A stretch of DNA of 46,361 bases, taken from Gp6-AA40 sp046765795. GTDB lineage: Bacteria; Acidobacteriota; Vicinamibacteria; Vicinamibacterales; UBA2999. Position numbers and translations under genes: made by a program. This document shows positions 22,850 through 30,877 of this stretch, piece by piece. Numbering within the stretch: the stretch's first letter is position 1; every line of letters begins with the position of its first letter. Where the stretch lies: NCBI GenBank assembly GCA_046765795.1, contig JBKPRH010000126.1, positions 1 through 46,361 of the forward strand. Direction: 5' to 3'. The notes below the pieces were generated by a model. The model saw only the letters and a program-made list of their open reading frames with translations. It ran no database searches and was not told the origin of the DNA.

Positions 22850-25492
22850 ATGTCCTTGAACGCAGGCGACCGGCTCGGCTCCTACGAAGTGATTGCGCTA
22901 CTCGGCGCCGGCGGAATGGGCGAGGTATATCGAGCCCGCGATAAGAACCTCGCGCGCGACGTCGCACTGAAAGTACTGCCCACCGCCTTTGCGGCCGATC
23001 CCGATCGCCTCGCCCGCTTCAGGCGGGAGGCACAGGTCCTCGCGGCGCTGAATCATCCGCACATCGCCTCGATCTTCGGACTCGAGGAATCACCAGCCGG
23101 GATCGCGTTGGTGCTCGAGCTCGTGGACGGGCTGACACTCGCCGATCGGCTCGTGCATGGGCCGCTGCCCCTCGACGAAGCGTGGCCGATCGCCCGCCAG
23201 ATCGCGGAAGCGCTCGAAGCGGCACACGATCACGGAATCGTCCATCGCGATCTGAAGCCGGCCAACATCAAGGTGCGTGCTGACGGCTTGGTGAAGGTGC
23301 TCGACTTCGGTCTCGCCAAAGCGTTTGCCCCCATCAGCAGTGACGTCAGCGCCGAGGCGTCGCACTCGCCAACGCTGATCAGTCCTGCCGCCACGCGAGT
23401 GGGCCTCATCATGGGCACGGCCGCCTACATGAGCCCCGAGCAGGCGCGCGGCAAGATCGTGGACAAACGCGCGGACGTGTGGGCGTTCGGCTGCGTGTTG
23501 TACGAGATGCTGGTCGGCACACGTCCTTTTGCCGGCGACGATGTGTCTCAAACGATTGCGCGGGTCATCGAGCGTGAACCCGACTGGGATGCGCTGAGCA
23601 GAGTCGCACCATCTTCGATTGTCCGCATCGTGCGGCGCTGTCTTCAAAAGGACGTCAACCAACGGTCTCGCGACATCGGCGACGTGCGCCTCGAGCTTCT
23701 CGAGGCTGTCGCGCCGCCGGAGCGTCGCGACGCCGTGGAGACCAGCGGTCGCCGCTTCCGGACCTCAACCGCGCTGCTTCTGGCGGGCGTGGTGCTTGGT
23801 GCCGTGACCGGCGCGCTCATCACCGCTTTCCTGCGCGGCCCCGCAGGGGTGCCAACCGAACGAGCCACTCGTGTGAGTACCGAGATCAGCGTGCCGCCCG
23901 ATGCACTCCTGGCTCTCGACGCCACGGCCGCAAACATCGGTTATGACTCCACGCTGCTGGACCTATCACCCGACGGGCGCACGCTCGTGTGGGTGGGGTC
24001 ATCGCCTGACGGGAAGGTTCGACTGTTCGCGCGCGAACTCGACAGCTTCGAGGTCCGCCCGCTCGCCGGTACCGAGGGCGCGCTTCATCCGTTCTTCTCG
24101 CCCGACGGCCACTCGCTCGGCTTCCTGACGAACGACAAGCTGAAAACCTACTCGTTCGTCACCGCTACGACGACGACGATCTGCGATGTGGCAGTCGGTG
24201 TCACCGGCACGTGGACCGCGGACGACGAGATCTTCTTTGCCGCTCAAGAGGGCCGACGGCTATTCCGTGTGAACGTCCGGGGCGGCGCTCCCGTCATGGT
24301 TGCCGATGCCCGGATTGGCTACAGATACGGTCGCGTCACTCCAGACGGAAAGTCGGCGTTGGTCACCTACCGGCAAGCGGGCATCGGCGCCGACTTCGCA
24401 CAGGTCCGCCTGGTGAACCTCGCGACCAACGACGTCAAGACGCTTACCACCGATGGTTACGATGCGCGATTGACAAAGGCCGGCTACCTCGTGTTCGGCC
24501 GATCTGGACGGGTGTTTGCGGCGCGATTCGATCAGGAACGGCAATCGGTCGGCGATCCAGTCCCGATTGCGTCAGACGTGCGAATGCATGCGCTGTATCC
24601 GCACCTGCAGCTGGCCCTGTCCGATAACGTGCTGGCGTATGTGCCGGGTGGCGACGTGGCCGTGGCCTCGCTCGCCTGGGTCACCCGCCAAGGTCAGATC
24701 GAGTTCCTGCCGATGGAGCCGCGGGTCTACGGATCGTTCGATCTCTCCGCCGACGGTCGGCGTCTCGCGATTCAGGTGGGCGACACGAATGATTTCATCC
24801 TGATCTATGACGTGACTCGGGGATCTTTCCGTCGGCTGCCCGCGACCGACAGCGCCGGCTGGCCGAAATGGTCGGGAAACGGCGAGATGCTGGCTTACAC
24901 GAGCTTTGCAGAGGGGAAGCCGTACCGCCTCATGGTGCAGCGAGTGGATTCGGATCGTCCGCCTGTACCGGTCGCCGAGTCGTCCTCTCGGCTCACGCCG
25001 AGCACATGGAGCCCGGACGGCAGCCGGCTCACGTATTACGAGTTCCCGACCAATCGCATCGCGGCCGTGCACATTCCGCTCGATGGCTCCGCGCCATCGC
25101 CTCCAGAGACCATGAGCTTTACGTCGGCGACCCACGACCTGTCGCCCGATGGCCATTGGCTCGTCTACGCAGATAACGGTCTCAACGTCCGCGCGCTGCC
25201 AGTGGGTGAGCGCGTCCAGAAGATCTCCGACTTCGGCAGCGAACCGAAATGGTGCCGCACGTGTAATGAGATCGTGTTCCGGAACGGCAACCGTTGGTTT
25301 GCCACCGAAGTAAACGCAGGTCAGACCTTCGACTGGAAACCGCCGCGCATGATCCTGCAAACGCAATTCAACGACAGTCCCGGGCAGTCATTCGCCTTGT
25401 CTGCAGACGGCCAACGGATCCTCGTCGTGAAGCGCAAGGAAGAGAAGCCCAGAAATACGATTCGCGTGATTCACTCCTGGCTCGGTTCGTGA
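22850..25492 (+). CDS. Ser/Thr protein kinase with C-terminal TolB-like beta-propeller
   Basis: An 880-residue membrane protein. The kinase domain (about 10-290) is complete: glycine loop LGAGGMGEVYRA, Lys41 (VALKVLP), catalytic HRDLKPANI (His132-Arg133-Asp134), DFG at 152-154, GTAAYMSPEQA, and the ADVWAFGCVLYEM helix. One membrane helix at about 307-328 places the kinase inside the cell and the remaining 550 residues outside. That part is a WD40/TolB-like propeller with repeated LSPDGRTLVWVG, FSPDGHSLGF, TPDGKSALVTY, LSADGRRLAIQV, WSPDGSRLTYYE, LSPDGHWLVYAD and LSADGQRILVV blades. This fusion is heavily expanded in Acidobacteriota; signals and targets are unknown. It is 12 bp downstream of the MHS transporter, possibly in the same transcript. 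Confidence 0.95.
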   Translation: MSLNAGDRLGSYEVIALLGAGGMGEVYRARDKNLARDVALKVLPTAFAADPDRLARFRREAQVLAALNHPHIASIFGLEESPAGIALVLELVDGLTLADRLVHGPLPLDEAWPIARQIAEALEAAHDHGIVHRDLKPANIKVRADGLVKVLDFGLAKAFAPISSDVSAEASHSPTLISPAATRVGLIMGTAAYMSPEQARGKIVDKRADVWAFGCVLYEMLVGTRPFAGDDVSQTIARVIEREPDWDALSRVAPSSIVRIVRRCLQKDVNQRSRDIGDVRLELLEAVAPPERRDAVETSGRRFRTSTALLLAGVVLGAVTGALITAFLRGPAGVPTERATRVSTEISVPPDALLALDATAANIGYDSTLLDLSPDGRTLVWVGSSPDGKVRLFARELDSFEVRPLAGTEGALHPFFSPDGHSLGFLTNDKLKTYSFVTATTTTICDVAVGVTGTWTADDEIFFAAQEGRRLFRVNVRGGAPVMVADARIGYRYGRVTPDGKSALVTYRQAGIGADFAQVRLVNLATNDVKTLTTDGYDARLTKAGYLVFGRSGRVFAARFDQERQSVGDPVPIASDVRMHALYPHLQLALSDNVLAYVPGGDVAVASLAWVTRQGQIEFLPMEPRVYGSFDLSADGRRLAIQVGDTNDFILIYDVTRGSFRRLPATDSAGWPKWSGNGEMLAYTSFAEGKPYRLMVQRVDSDRPPVPVAESSSRLTPSTWSPDGSRLTYYEFPTNRIAAVHIPLDGSAPSPPETMSFTSATHDLSPDGHWLVYADNGLNVRALPVGERVQKISDFGSEPKWCRTCNEIVFRNGNRWFATEVNAGQTFDWKPPRMILQTQFNDSPGQSFALSADGQRILVVKRKEEKPRNTIRVIHSWLGS

Positions 25493-25525
25493 ATCTCGCG
25501 CCTCGCCTTCGAATACAGGCCCACG

Positions 25526-25945
25526 CTATTTAAAGCTCACGACGGTGCCATCGGGCGTGGCGACCATGGCCGTCTTTCGTGAGCCGCGCACGGTCAACCG
25601 ATACTCGACGTCGCTCCCACGTGTGACCTTCAGCCCGCTGACGTAGATCGCGCGCCGATGCGAGTGCATCGCCGCGGCGACAGGAGCCGGAAGTTCCTTC
25701 TCGTCCACTTGCTCGGCTACTTCGATCACGCCACCGTTCGCATCGTAGAGTACGGTCCGCCGTTTGCCGCTCTGCGCGCCGTCCACACGGAAGACGGTGC
25801 GGCTCCCATCGCGTTCCTGTGTCGCGGAGGAGATCGTCGCGCCGGGGTACGCTTTCTCAAACGCACTCTTGACCGCCGGCGGTATGGCCGGGGCCTGAGC
25901 AAACGCCACCGTACTCAGCGTGATGATGAGAGCGAGCATCCGCAT
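25526..25945 (-). CDS. Small exported PepSY-like protein
   Basis: A 139-residue secreted protein; the ATG at 25945 has aggag eight bases upstream. Signal peptide MRMLALIITLSTVAFA, then PPAVKSAFEKAYPGATISSATQERDGSRTVFRVDG, the alpha-plus-sheet opening of PepSY-like/DUF2874 domains (AFEKAYPGA is the typical helix). A second half-repeat (ELPAPVAAAMHSHRRAIYVSGLKVTRGSDVEYRLTV) mirrors it. Such proteins are periplasmic; some inhibit proteases, most are uncharacterised. It is the last gene of a four-gene minus-strand cluster, 11 bp after the TiaS-like gene. Confidence 0.8.
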   Translation of the reverse strand: MRMLALIITLSTVAFAQAPAIPPAVKSAFEKAYPGATISSATQERDGSRTVFRVDGAQSGKRRTVLYDANGGVIEVAEQVDEKELPAPVAAAMHSHRRAIYVSGLKVTRGSDVEYRLTVRGSRKTAMVATPDGTVVSFK

Positions 25946-25956
25946 TCCATTCACTC

Positions 25957-26664
25957 CTACTTGACCCTCTGTGCCCGCCACGGCAATTCAGGCTCGTCGC
26001 CGGGCTCAACCAATAACACCACGCGGCCGCTTCGCCAGTTGGGACGCAGATGCTTCCCCACATTGACGACATCGCCCGCGAAGGGCGATCCGGAGTCCGT
26101 GCGGATTTCTGCAATGCCGCGCGCGCGTATTGCGGCAACCGACTGCACACCGCTGAACTCATCGGGCCACGGCCACTCGTCCACGTGAACGACACGTCCA
26201 TCGTCGCCGCCCGCCGCAAGCGCGATGGCCGCGAGCGCCCCGATGATGCCCTGATTCGTGCCGCCGAGTCCCTCGAGGTGACATGCCGAGGACGCCGCGA
26301 CCGTGCGTGCGTCCGCCTGGGTGACAACTTCATTCTTCGCACGCGAAGCGAACGCCATCATCTCGTCTGACGCCCGCGTCGCCACCGCGAGGCCCGGATC
26401 GCTACCCTCGACAAAGAACGCACGCATCTCTTCGCGCACGGTTGCCATGAGCTCGTCCAGCGGCAGCTCCTCGCCATGCGGTAACTGAATTGATGCCGAA
26501 CCGTTCCCGCTTGTGAATGGGACGCGTGGATCGAAAAACAACTGATGCCGGCACACGATTGTGCCACGCGCGACGCGACCGAGCCGCCGGACTATCTTCC
26601 GTGCCAGCTGATTGGTGCCCGGGCTGCCGACGATGTCGGTGTCGTCGATGCCGACGTAGATCAC
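25957..26664 (-). CDS. TiaS-like protein lacking the C-terminal tRNA-binding modules
   Basis: This 235-residue protein starts at a GTG that overlaps the preceding stop (GTGA). It begins MIYVGIDDTD, the signature of tRNA(Ile2) agmatinylcytidine synthetase (TiaS), with the metal/nucleotide acidic cluster Asp7, Asp8, Asp10. It continues with GTNQLARKI, FDPRVPFTSGNGSASIQL and the highly conserved GLGGTNQGIIGALAAIAL. Archaeal TiaS is about 420 residues and carries OB-fold and zinc-ribbon modules that grip tRNA; neither is present. Bacteria make lysidine with TilS instead, so a tRNA role is doubtful. An ATP-dependent kinase or ligase acting on a small molecule is one reading. Its partners are a TonB receptor and a polytopic membrane protein. 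Confidence 0.8.
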   Translation of the reverse strand: MIYVGIDDTDIVGSPGTNQLARKIVRRLGRVARGTIVCRHQLFFDPRVPFTSGNGSASIQLPHGEELPLDELMATVREEMRAFFVEGSDPGLAVATRASDEMMAFASRAKNEVVTQADARTVAASSACHLEGLGGTNQGIIGALAAIALAAGGDDGRVVHVDEWPWPDEFSGVQSVAAIRARGIAEIRTDSGSPFAGDVVNVGKHLRPNWRSGRVVLLVEPGDEPELPWRAQRVK

Positions 26665-27278
26665 ACGTGTGGCTCTTTGTGTTTACGGTCGTTGAAGTGA
26701 AACCAGCAGAGCGCGCCGAACAGACCAGCGATCACACCCGAGAGCGTATAGGTCACAGATGCCTGGAGCCACCAGCTGTCGAAGCCCCGCCCTCCGGCGA
26801 GATCCAGACCGAGAATCTTGAACGTCGCACGCGATCCAAGTGCCAGCAGATTGGTGACAACTCCCGACAGCACCAGTGCCGCATAGACGCGCCAACCGCC
26901 ACGCGCATGCCGAACCGCGACATCCATCATTGGTCCGATGAGCAGCAGGCTGACGGCTGATCCCGAGCCGTAGCTAGCCCCACCGACGCCCGACAGCAGC
27001 CAGGCGGTTCCGATCGCGCCGGCACTCATCACCGAACCAGCGAGGCGACGTGGCGCAAGCGCAAGGCCCAACACCATCGGCAGGGCAGCCAACACGATCG
27101 AGTGGCCTGGTATGCGCAGCGACAACTTCACGTACCCGACTGCCGCTGCTGCGGCCGCACCGCACGAGAGCAACAGGATCAGTTCAAGCGCCGAGATGCG
27201 GCTTTGGGTCCGAACGAGCGACGGAAAGCGGACCGCCCCTGCCAGGCCATCATGAACACCAAACCAGTCGTTGACCAT
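26661..27278 (-). CDS. Polytopic inner-membrane protein of unknown family
   Basis: A 205-residue protein with about five to six membrane segments: ALELILLLSCGAAAAAAVGYV, HSIVLAALPMVLGLALA, GSVMSAGAIGTAWLLSGVG, SAVSLLLIGPMMDVAV, VYAALVLSGVVTNLLALG and VTYTLSGVIAGLFGALCWFHF. Size, helix number and conserved small loops (RIPGHS, LAPRRLAG) recall substrate-binding S components of ECF transporters, but I cannot name the family and no ECF ATPase or T component is nearby. An ATG 11 bp after the receptor stop, preceded by aggac overlapping that stop, gives the start. Its TGA overlaps the GTG of the TiaS-like gene, so the two are translationally coupled. The context suggests moving the receptor's ligand across the inner membrane. 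Confidence 0.75.
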   Translation of the reverse strand: MVNDWFGVHDGLAGAVRFPSLVRTQSRISALELILLLSCGAAAAAAVGYVKLSLRIPGHSIVLAALPMVLGLALAPRRLAGSVMSAGAIGTAWLLSGVGGASYGSGSAVSLLLIGPMMDVAVRHARGGWRVYAALVLSGVVTNLLALGSRATFKILGLDLAGGRGFDSWWLQASVTYTLSGVIAGLFGALCWFHFNDRKHKEPHV

Positions 27279-27289
27279 ATGTTGAAGTC

Positions 27290-29356
27290 CTAGTTTGCCT
27301 GGGCTCGGAGTGTCAGCACTGCCGCGCGTCCCTCACGCGGCAGGCCGTAGGCCTGATCGTATAAGTGGTCGAAGAGATTCGTCATGTCGAATGCGAGATC
27401 GAAGCGTCGCGTAAGCCGTTGCGTGAAGCCAACGTCCATGAGCGTGTAGCGGTCGGCGCGCATCTGTACGGGCACCGCACCGCGCGAGTCGAATAGCTGC
27501 GAGCCTGTCTGATACACGGCACCGCGGACAGCGGACGTTGCTGTCGGTGACCACACCCATTCGAGGCTGCCGCGATGATGCGGTCGCGTCTGCAGCGGGC
27601 GCGTCACCTCGCCCTCCACGCTGACTGAATGGAGATAGCTGTAGGCGCCTCGCAGATCGAGTTTCGGAATACGCGAGGTCTGTACCGTCAGCTCGGCGCC
27701 GCGGAAGCGGTACCGGTCCTGGTTTTCAAACGGCAACCCTGACAGCCGCTCGATAAAGTCGCGTGCGTGCGTGTTGAACGCCGAGAGGCCTACGCTCGAT
27801 GTCGTCCCGAGCTTGTAGTCGGCACCCACGTCCACACCATTGGCGTGTTCGGAACGCAGATCCGGATTACCTGACGAGGTGTTGAACAGCTGATCGATTG
27901 ACGGCACGCGAATCTTGCGCGTCGCCGACGCGTGCAGCCGCAGCACGTCGGTCGCATCGAAAGACACACCCGCGAGCCACGTCGGATCGGTCCCCGTTTC
28001 CCCTTCTGGGCGCCGCTGTGTGTTGACCGTCGCACCGAAGACAGTGCCAAGCCGCGTCGTCGGCCGCAGCTGCCATTCTGCGCCAGTGGAATAGACATCC
28101 ACGTGTCGATCGATCTCGAACGCGCGCACGCCGAAGGTTGCTGGGGTAGTGCCGGCGCCACCACCTCGCCCGCCACCGCCGCCGCCACCACCGGAGGCCC
28201 CGCTCGCCGCGACATCGCGAATCACGCCGTTCGAATCGAAGGCTTCGCGACGCTGATTGACGGCAAGCCGCAGCCATCCGTACCGATCGAGATCGAGCCG
28301 GCCCAGCACGCTGCTCCCGGTAACCGTCGTTCGTTCGCGCGACTGGAACGTTCCCTGGACCAGCGGATCATCCATCGACGAGAACGTCGCATCGTCATAC
28401 CGCGCACGGTCTTCGCGCTGCCGGTTCCTGTACACCCAACCGCGGATATCGAACCGTTGCCACGGGGTGATCACCACAGAGACTTGTCCAGACGCGGCGC
28501 GATAGTCTTCGACCCGCTCGAACCGCGGCTGCTGCGCAAAGATGTCGCTGGTGTCAGCCATCGTGCCACCGGGAACGCCGTAGCTTCCGTGACCGAAGAA
28601 CCACTCCGACGCGATCGATACCGCTGACGAGGCTCGATAGGCCAACGCTCCACGCACATCACTTCGGTCGCGGTCACTGTTCAGACGACGGCCGCCATCT
28701 TCGAGTGGGGTCGGGACGAAATCGCCGGGCAAACGGAATCCCTCAGTCGTGTAGCCGGTCGCCGTACCCGTGAACGACCATTTGCCTACCGTCCGTGCGT
28801 AGCGACCGCCAATACCTCTTTGATCCGGCGTTCCGCCGCTCACGTCGAGCGACGCCTCCGGCCTGTCATCGACCGTGGTGATCTCGATCACGCCGGCCAC
28901 CGCGTTGTCGCCGTACAAGATCGAGCTGCTGCCGTAACTGACCTTGATCTCGCGAATCGCCTTCGTCGAAATGCGCGCAGGGTCGAACTGACCGTCCACC
29001 GTCGAATTCACCTGCACACCGTTGATGAGCAGCAGGACATGACGCGAACGAAACCCACGGACGTCGACCCGCGGCGTGCCGTCACCGCCCGTCCGCACAT
29101 AGATGCCCGGGATGAGTTTCAGCGCTTCGTCCAAGGTGCGCGCGTTCCGTGACTCGATGTCGGCGCGCGTGATGCGTCGGGTAGTGCCCACCTGCTCGAC
29201 GATCTCGGAGGGCTCAGTGATGGAGACGGAAAAGGTCGGGATGTTCTGCGCCGCTGCGGTCATCGGCAGCAGCGCGAGGAGCGCCGCGAGAGTCGGGCGC
29301 GTACGTTCCGTTCTTATGATCAAGATGCCGCCATGTTGACGCGCGTGGGGTGACAC
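27290..29356 (-). CDS. TonB-dependent receptor (BtuB/siderophore-type)
   Basis: A complete 688-residue receptor. A GTG at 29356 is the first start; a TTG about 12 codons later is possible. The signal peptide is PTLAALLALLPMTAAAQ. The plug (about 45-160) has RRITRADIESRNARTLDEALKLIPGIYVRTGGDGTPRVDVRGF, LLLINGVQVN, IREIKVSYGSSSILYGDNAVAGVIEI, all standard. The barrel follows, with late NPDLRSEHANGVDVGADYK and FDLAFDMTNLFDHLYDQAYG. A Gly-rich loop (SGGGGGGGGRGGG, encoded near 28140-28200) is unusual and may be an extracellular linker. Receptors of this compact type import metal chelates, vitamins or related cofactors. It heads the operon with the membrane protein, TiaS-like and PepSY-like genes (gaps of 11, -4 and 11 bp). 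Confidence 0.93.
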   Translation of the reverse strand: MSPHARQHGGILIIRTERTRPTLAALLALLPMTAAAQNIPTFSVSITEPSEIVEQVGTTRRITRADIESRNARTLDEALKLIPGIYVRTGGDGTPRVDVRGFRSRHVLLLINGVQVNSTVDGQFDPARISTKAIREIKVSYGSSSILYGDNAVAGVIEITTVDDRPEASLDVSGGTPDQRGIGGRYARTVGKWSFTGTATGYTTEGFRLPGDFVPTPLEDGGRRLNSDRDRSDVRGALAYRASSAVSIASEWFFGHGSYGVPGGTMADTSDIFAQQPRFERVEDYRAASGQVSVVITPWQRFDIRGWVYRNRQREDRARYDDATFSSMDDPLVQGTFQSRERTTVTGSSVLGRLDLDRYGWLRLAVNQRREAFDSNGVIRDVAASGASGGGGGGGGRGGGAGTTPATFGVRAFEIDRHVDVYSTGAEWQLRPTTRLGTVFGATVNTQRRPEGETGTDPTWLAGVSFDATDVLRLHASATRKIRVPSIDQLFNTSSGNPDLRSEHANGVDVGADYKLGTTSSVGLSAFNTHARDFIERLSGLPFENQDRYRFRGAELTVQTSRIPKLDLRGAYSYLHSVSVEGEVTRPLQTRPHHRGSLEWVWSPTATSAVRGAVYQTGSQLFDSRGAVPVQMRADRYTLMDVGFTQRLTRRFDLAFDMTNLFDHLYDQAYGLPREGRAAVLTLRAQAN

Positions 29357-29419
29357 CGGCCAATCGATTCTGCCTATGACCCGATAAGCGGGCCCGATGA
29401 AGTGCCTGATCGTCGGGGT

Positions 29420-29821
29420 TTACGGCCGCCGTCCGAGTAGGGTGTTGACCGTATATCGCCCGGGACCGGCAAGGAACAGACCGGCCAGAACGAACGCGTT
29501 CTTGAGCGCGTGCTCGGGCTGTGGCATTTCACGGCCGAACTGTTCGATGGTGGCAAATACCATCACACCGAACATCACCACGCACACCGGCCGGAAGAAC
29601 AACCCGGCCGCAAACAACAGTCCGCCGACGCCTTCGGACAGTGCAGCGGCCAGGCCCCAGGCGACGTGGGCGAACTCGATGCCGACATTCGCCACGGCGT
29701 CACCGATGCGCTCCCATGTCTGGGGCCCGCCGGCCAGCTTCGGGTAACCGTGATGCCAGAAGAACGACAAACCGAAGCCGAGGCGTAGGATGAGTAATCC
29801 GAGATCGCGATACTGGTCCAT
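29420..29821 (-). CDS. DoxX family membrane protein
   Basis: A 133-residue protein with four membrane helices. LGLLILRLGFGLSFFWHHGYPKLAGG at the N-terminus, HVAWGLAAALSEGVGGLLFAAGLFFRPVCVVMFG in the middle and KNAFVLAGLFLAGPGRYTVNTLLG at the C-terminus are the DoxX/YphA signatures. DoxX proteins act in quinone-linked thiosulfate oxidation in archaea and in redox stress complexes in mycobacteria; the role here is unknown. It lies 63 bp upstream of the TonB receptor on the same strand, so it might share its transcript. Confidence 0.93.
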   Translation of the reverse strand: MDQYRDLGLLILRLGFGLSFFWHHGYPKLAGGPQTWERIGDAVANVGIEFAHVAWGLAAALSEGVGGLLFAAGLFFRPVCVVMFGVMVFATIEQFGREMPQPEHALKNAFVLAGLFLAGPGRYTVNTLLGRRP

Positions 29822-29936
29822 ATAGGTCGCCCGAGGAGACGCTGTCTATAACGCCCGCCGGTGCCTCGGCGTTTCAGGCGCGCGCTCAGCACTAAGATGT
29901 TGGCGCGCGCCCGCGCGCGCTGGGAGATCGCCCAAC

Positions 29937-30866
29937 ATGAGACAACTGGTGTTGATGATCGCAGTACTCGGGGTCGCGCGCGTGGCCGCTGGGCAGAACG
30001 CGGACGACTACCGCGGCGGGTGGAGGACGGACGCCGGCGAGGCGCACACCTATCAGTTCTCGATCCGCGACAACAGAGTCCGCGGCGTGTATTGCACGTA
30101 TTGCGCTGACGCGACGACGCTGGCGTTCATCGACGGCACGTTCGGGCCCGACGGAATTGCGTTCGAGGTCACGCACGTCAATGCGGACGGCAGCACTCGA
30201 TACAAGGACAAGGCGACTGCACAATTCAGCCAGGGCCGTCTCATCGTGACCGGGACGAGCGGTGCGCGCGGTGGCAGCAGGTTCGAGCGAGTGTTGATCA
30301 AGGACCCACGCGGACCCGATCCGATTCCTGCGAAGGTTTCCGTTCTCCCGAAGGATCGTCCTGCGGTGCCAGCGAACATCCAGCGGCGCAACGCCGATGG
30401 CGCAGACGGGCTGCCCTACATTCAGCCCGGTCCGTGGAAGTCACAGCTGACCGAGAAGGATGTGATGGGCGTGTGGCTTGGCTTCGGTGTCGGTGCACCG
30501 AAGCAGTTCTTCATCATCAAGAAAGTCGGCGACAGACTGCGCGGCATGGTGTGCGGTACGTGTGACAACCCGTACACCATGGCAGCACTCGATGACTTCC
30601 GCATCGAAGGCGACACGCTGAAATTCAATATCCTCCACGAGGACTGGGGCGACGGCGAGATCCCCACCTTCGAGAAACACGTGACCGCCCACGTCGGCTG
30701 GAACGAGATGCGGTGCACGACGGCGGCCGATCATCAGCCGCCGCCACCTCCGCCACCGCCAGGCCGCGTTCCGGGATTCTCCTTGCAGGGACCGGTTCCG
30801 ATCGAGGCGACATCGGGCAACGTCTGGCCTGAGTGGCCGCCGAAGAACACGTCATCGCCGCGCTGA
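29937..30866 (+). CDS. Exported protein with a duplicated CxxC-containing domain
   Basis: A 309-residue protein with signal peptide MRQLVLMIAVLGVARVAAGQ. Two copies of a beta-rich domain are visible. The first has FSIRDNRVRGVYCTYCADATTLAFIDGTF (Cys53, Cys56); the second has FIIKKVGDRLRGMVCGTCDNPYTMAALDDF (Cys206, Cys209). Both are preceded by a W-x-x-G-type strand and followed by a similar GIAFEV/TLKFNI strand. The proline run PPPPPPPPG precedes the C-terminus. The paired CxxC motifs could bind a metal or form a disulfide in the periplasm. I do not recognise a named family. It is divergent from DoxX and convergent with DUF2182 (11-bp gap). Confidence 0.75.
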   Translation: MRQLVLMIAVLGVARVAAGQNADDYRGGWRTDAGEAHTYQFSIRDNRVRGVYCTYCADATTLAFIDGTFGPDGIAFEVTHVNADGSTRYKDKATAQFSQGRLIVTGTSGARGGSRFERVLIKDPRGPDPIPAKVSVLPKDRPAVPANIQRRNADGADGLPYIQPGPWKSQLTEKDVMGVWLGFGVGAPKQFFIIKKVGDRLRGMVCGTCDNPYTMAALDDFRIEGDTLKFNILHEDWGDGEIPTFEKHVTAHVGWNEMRCTTAADHQPPPPPPPPGRVPGFSLQGPVPIEATSGNVWPEWPPKNTSSPR

Positions 30867-30877
30867 GCGCGTCGCTG

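Noticed and set aside
29877..29925. GC-alternating cgcgcg-rich stretch upstream of the double-CxxC gene as a structured RNA
   Set aside because: It is simple CG alternation with many equivalent pairings, and no specific conserved structure can be argued.
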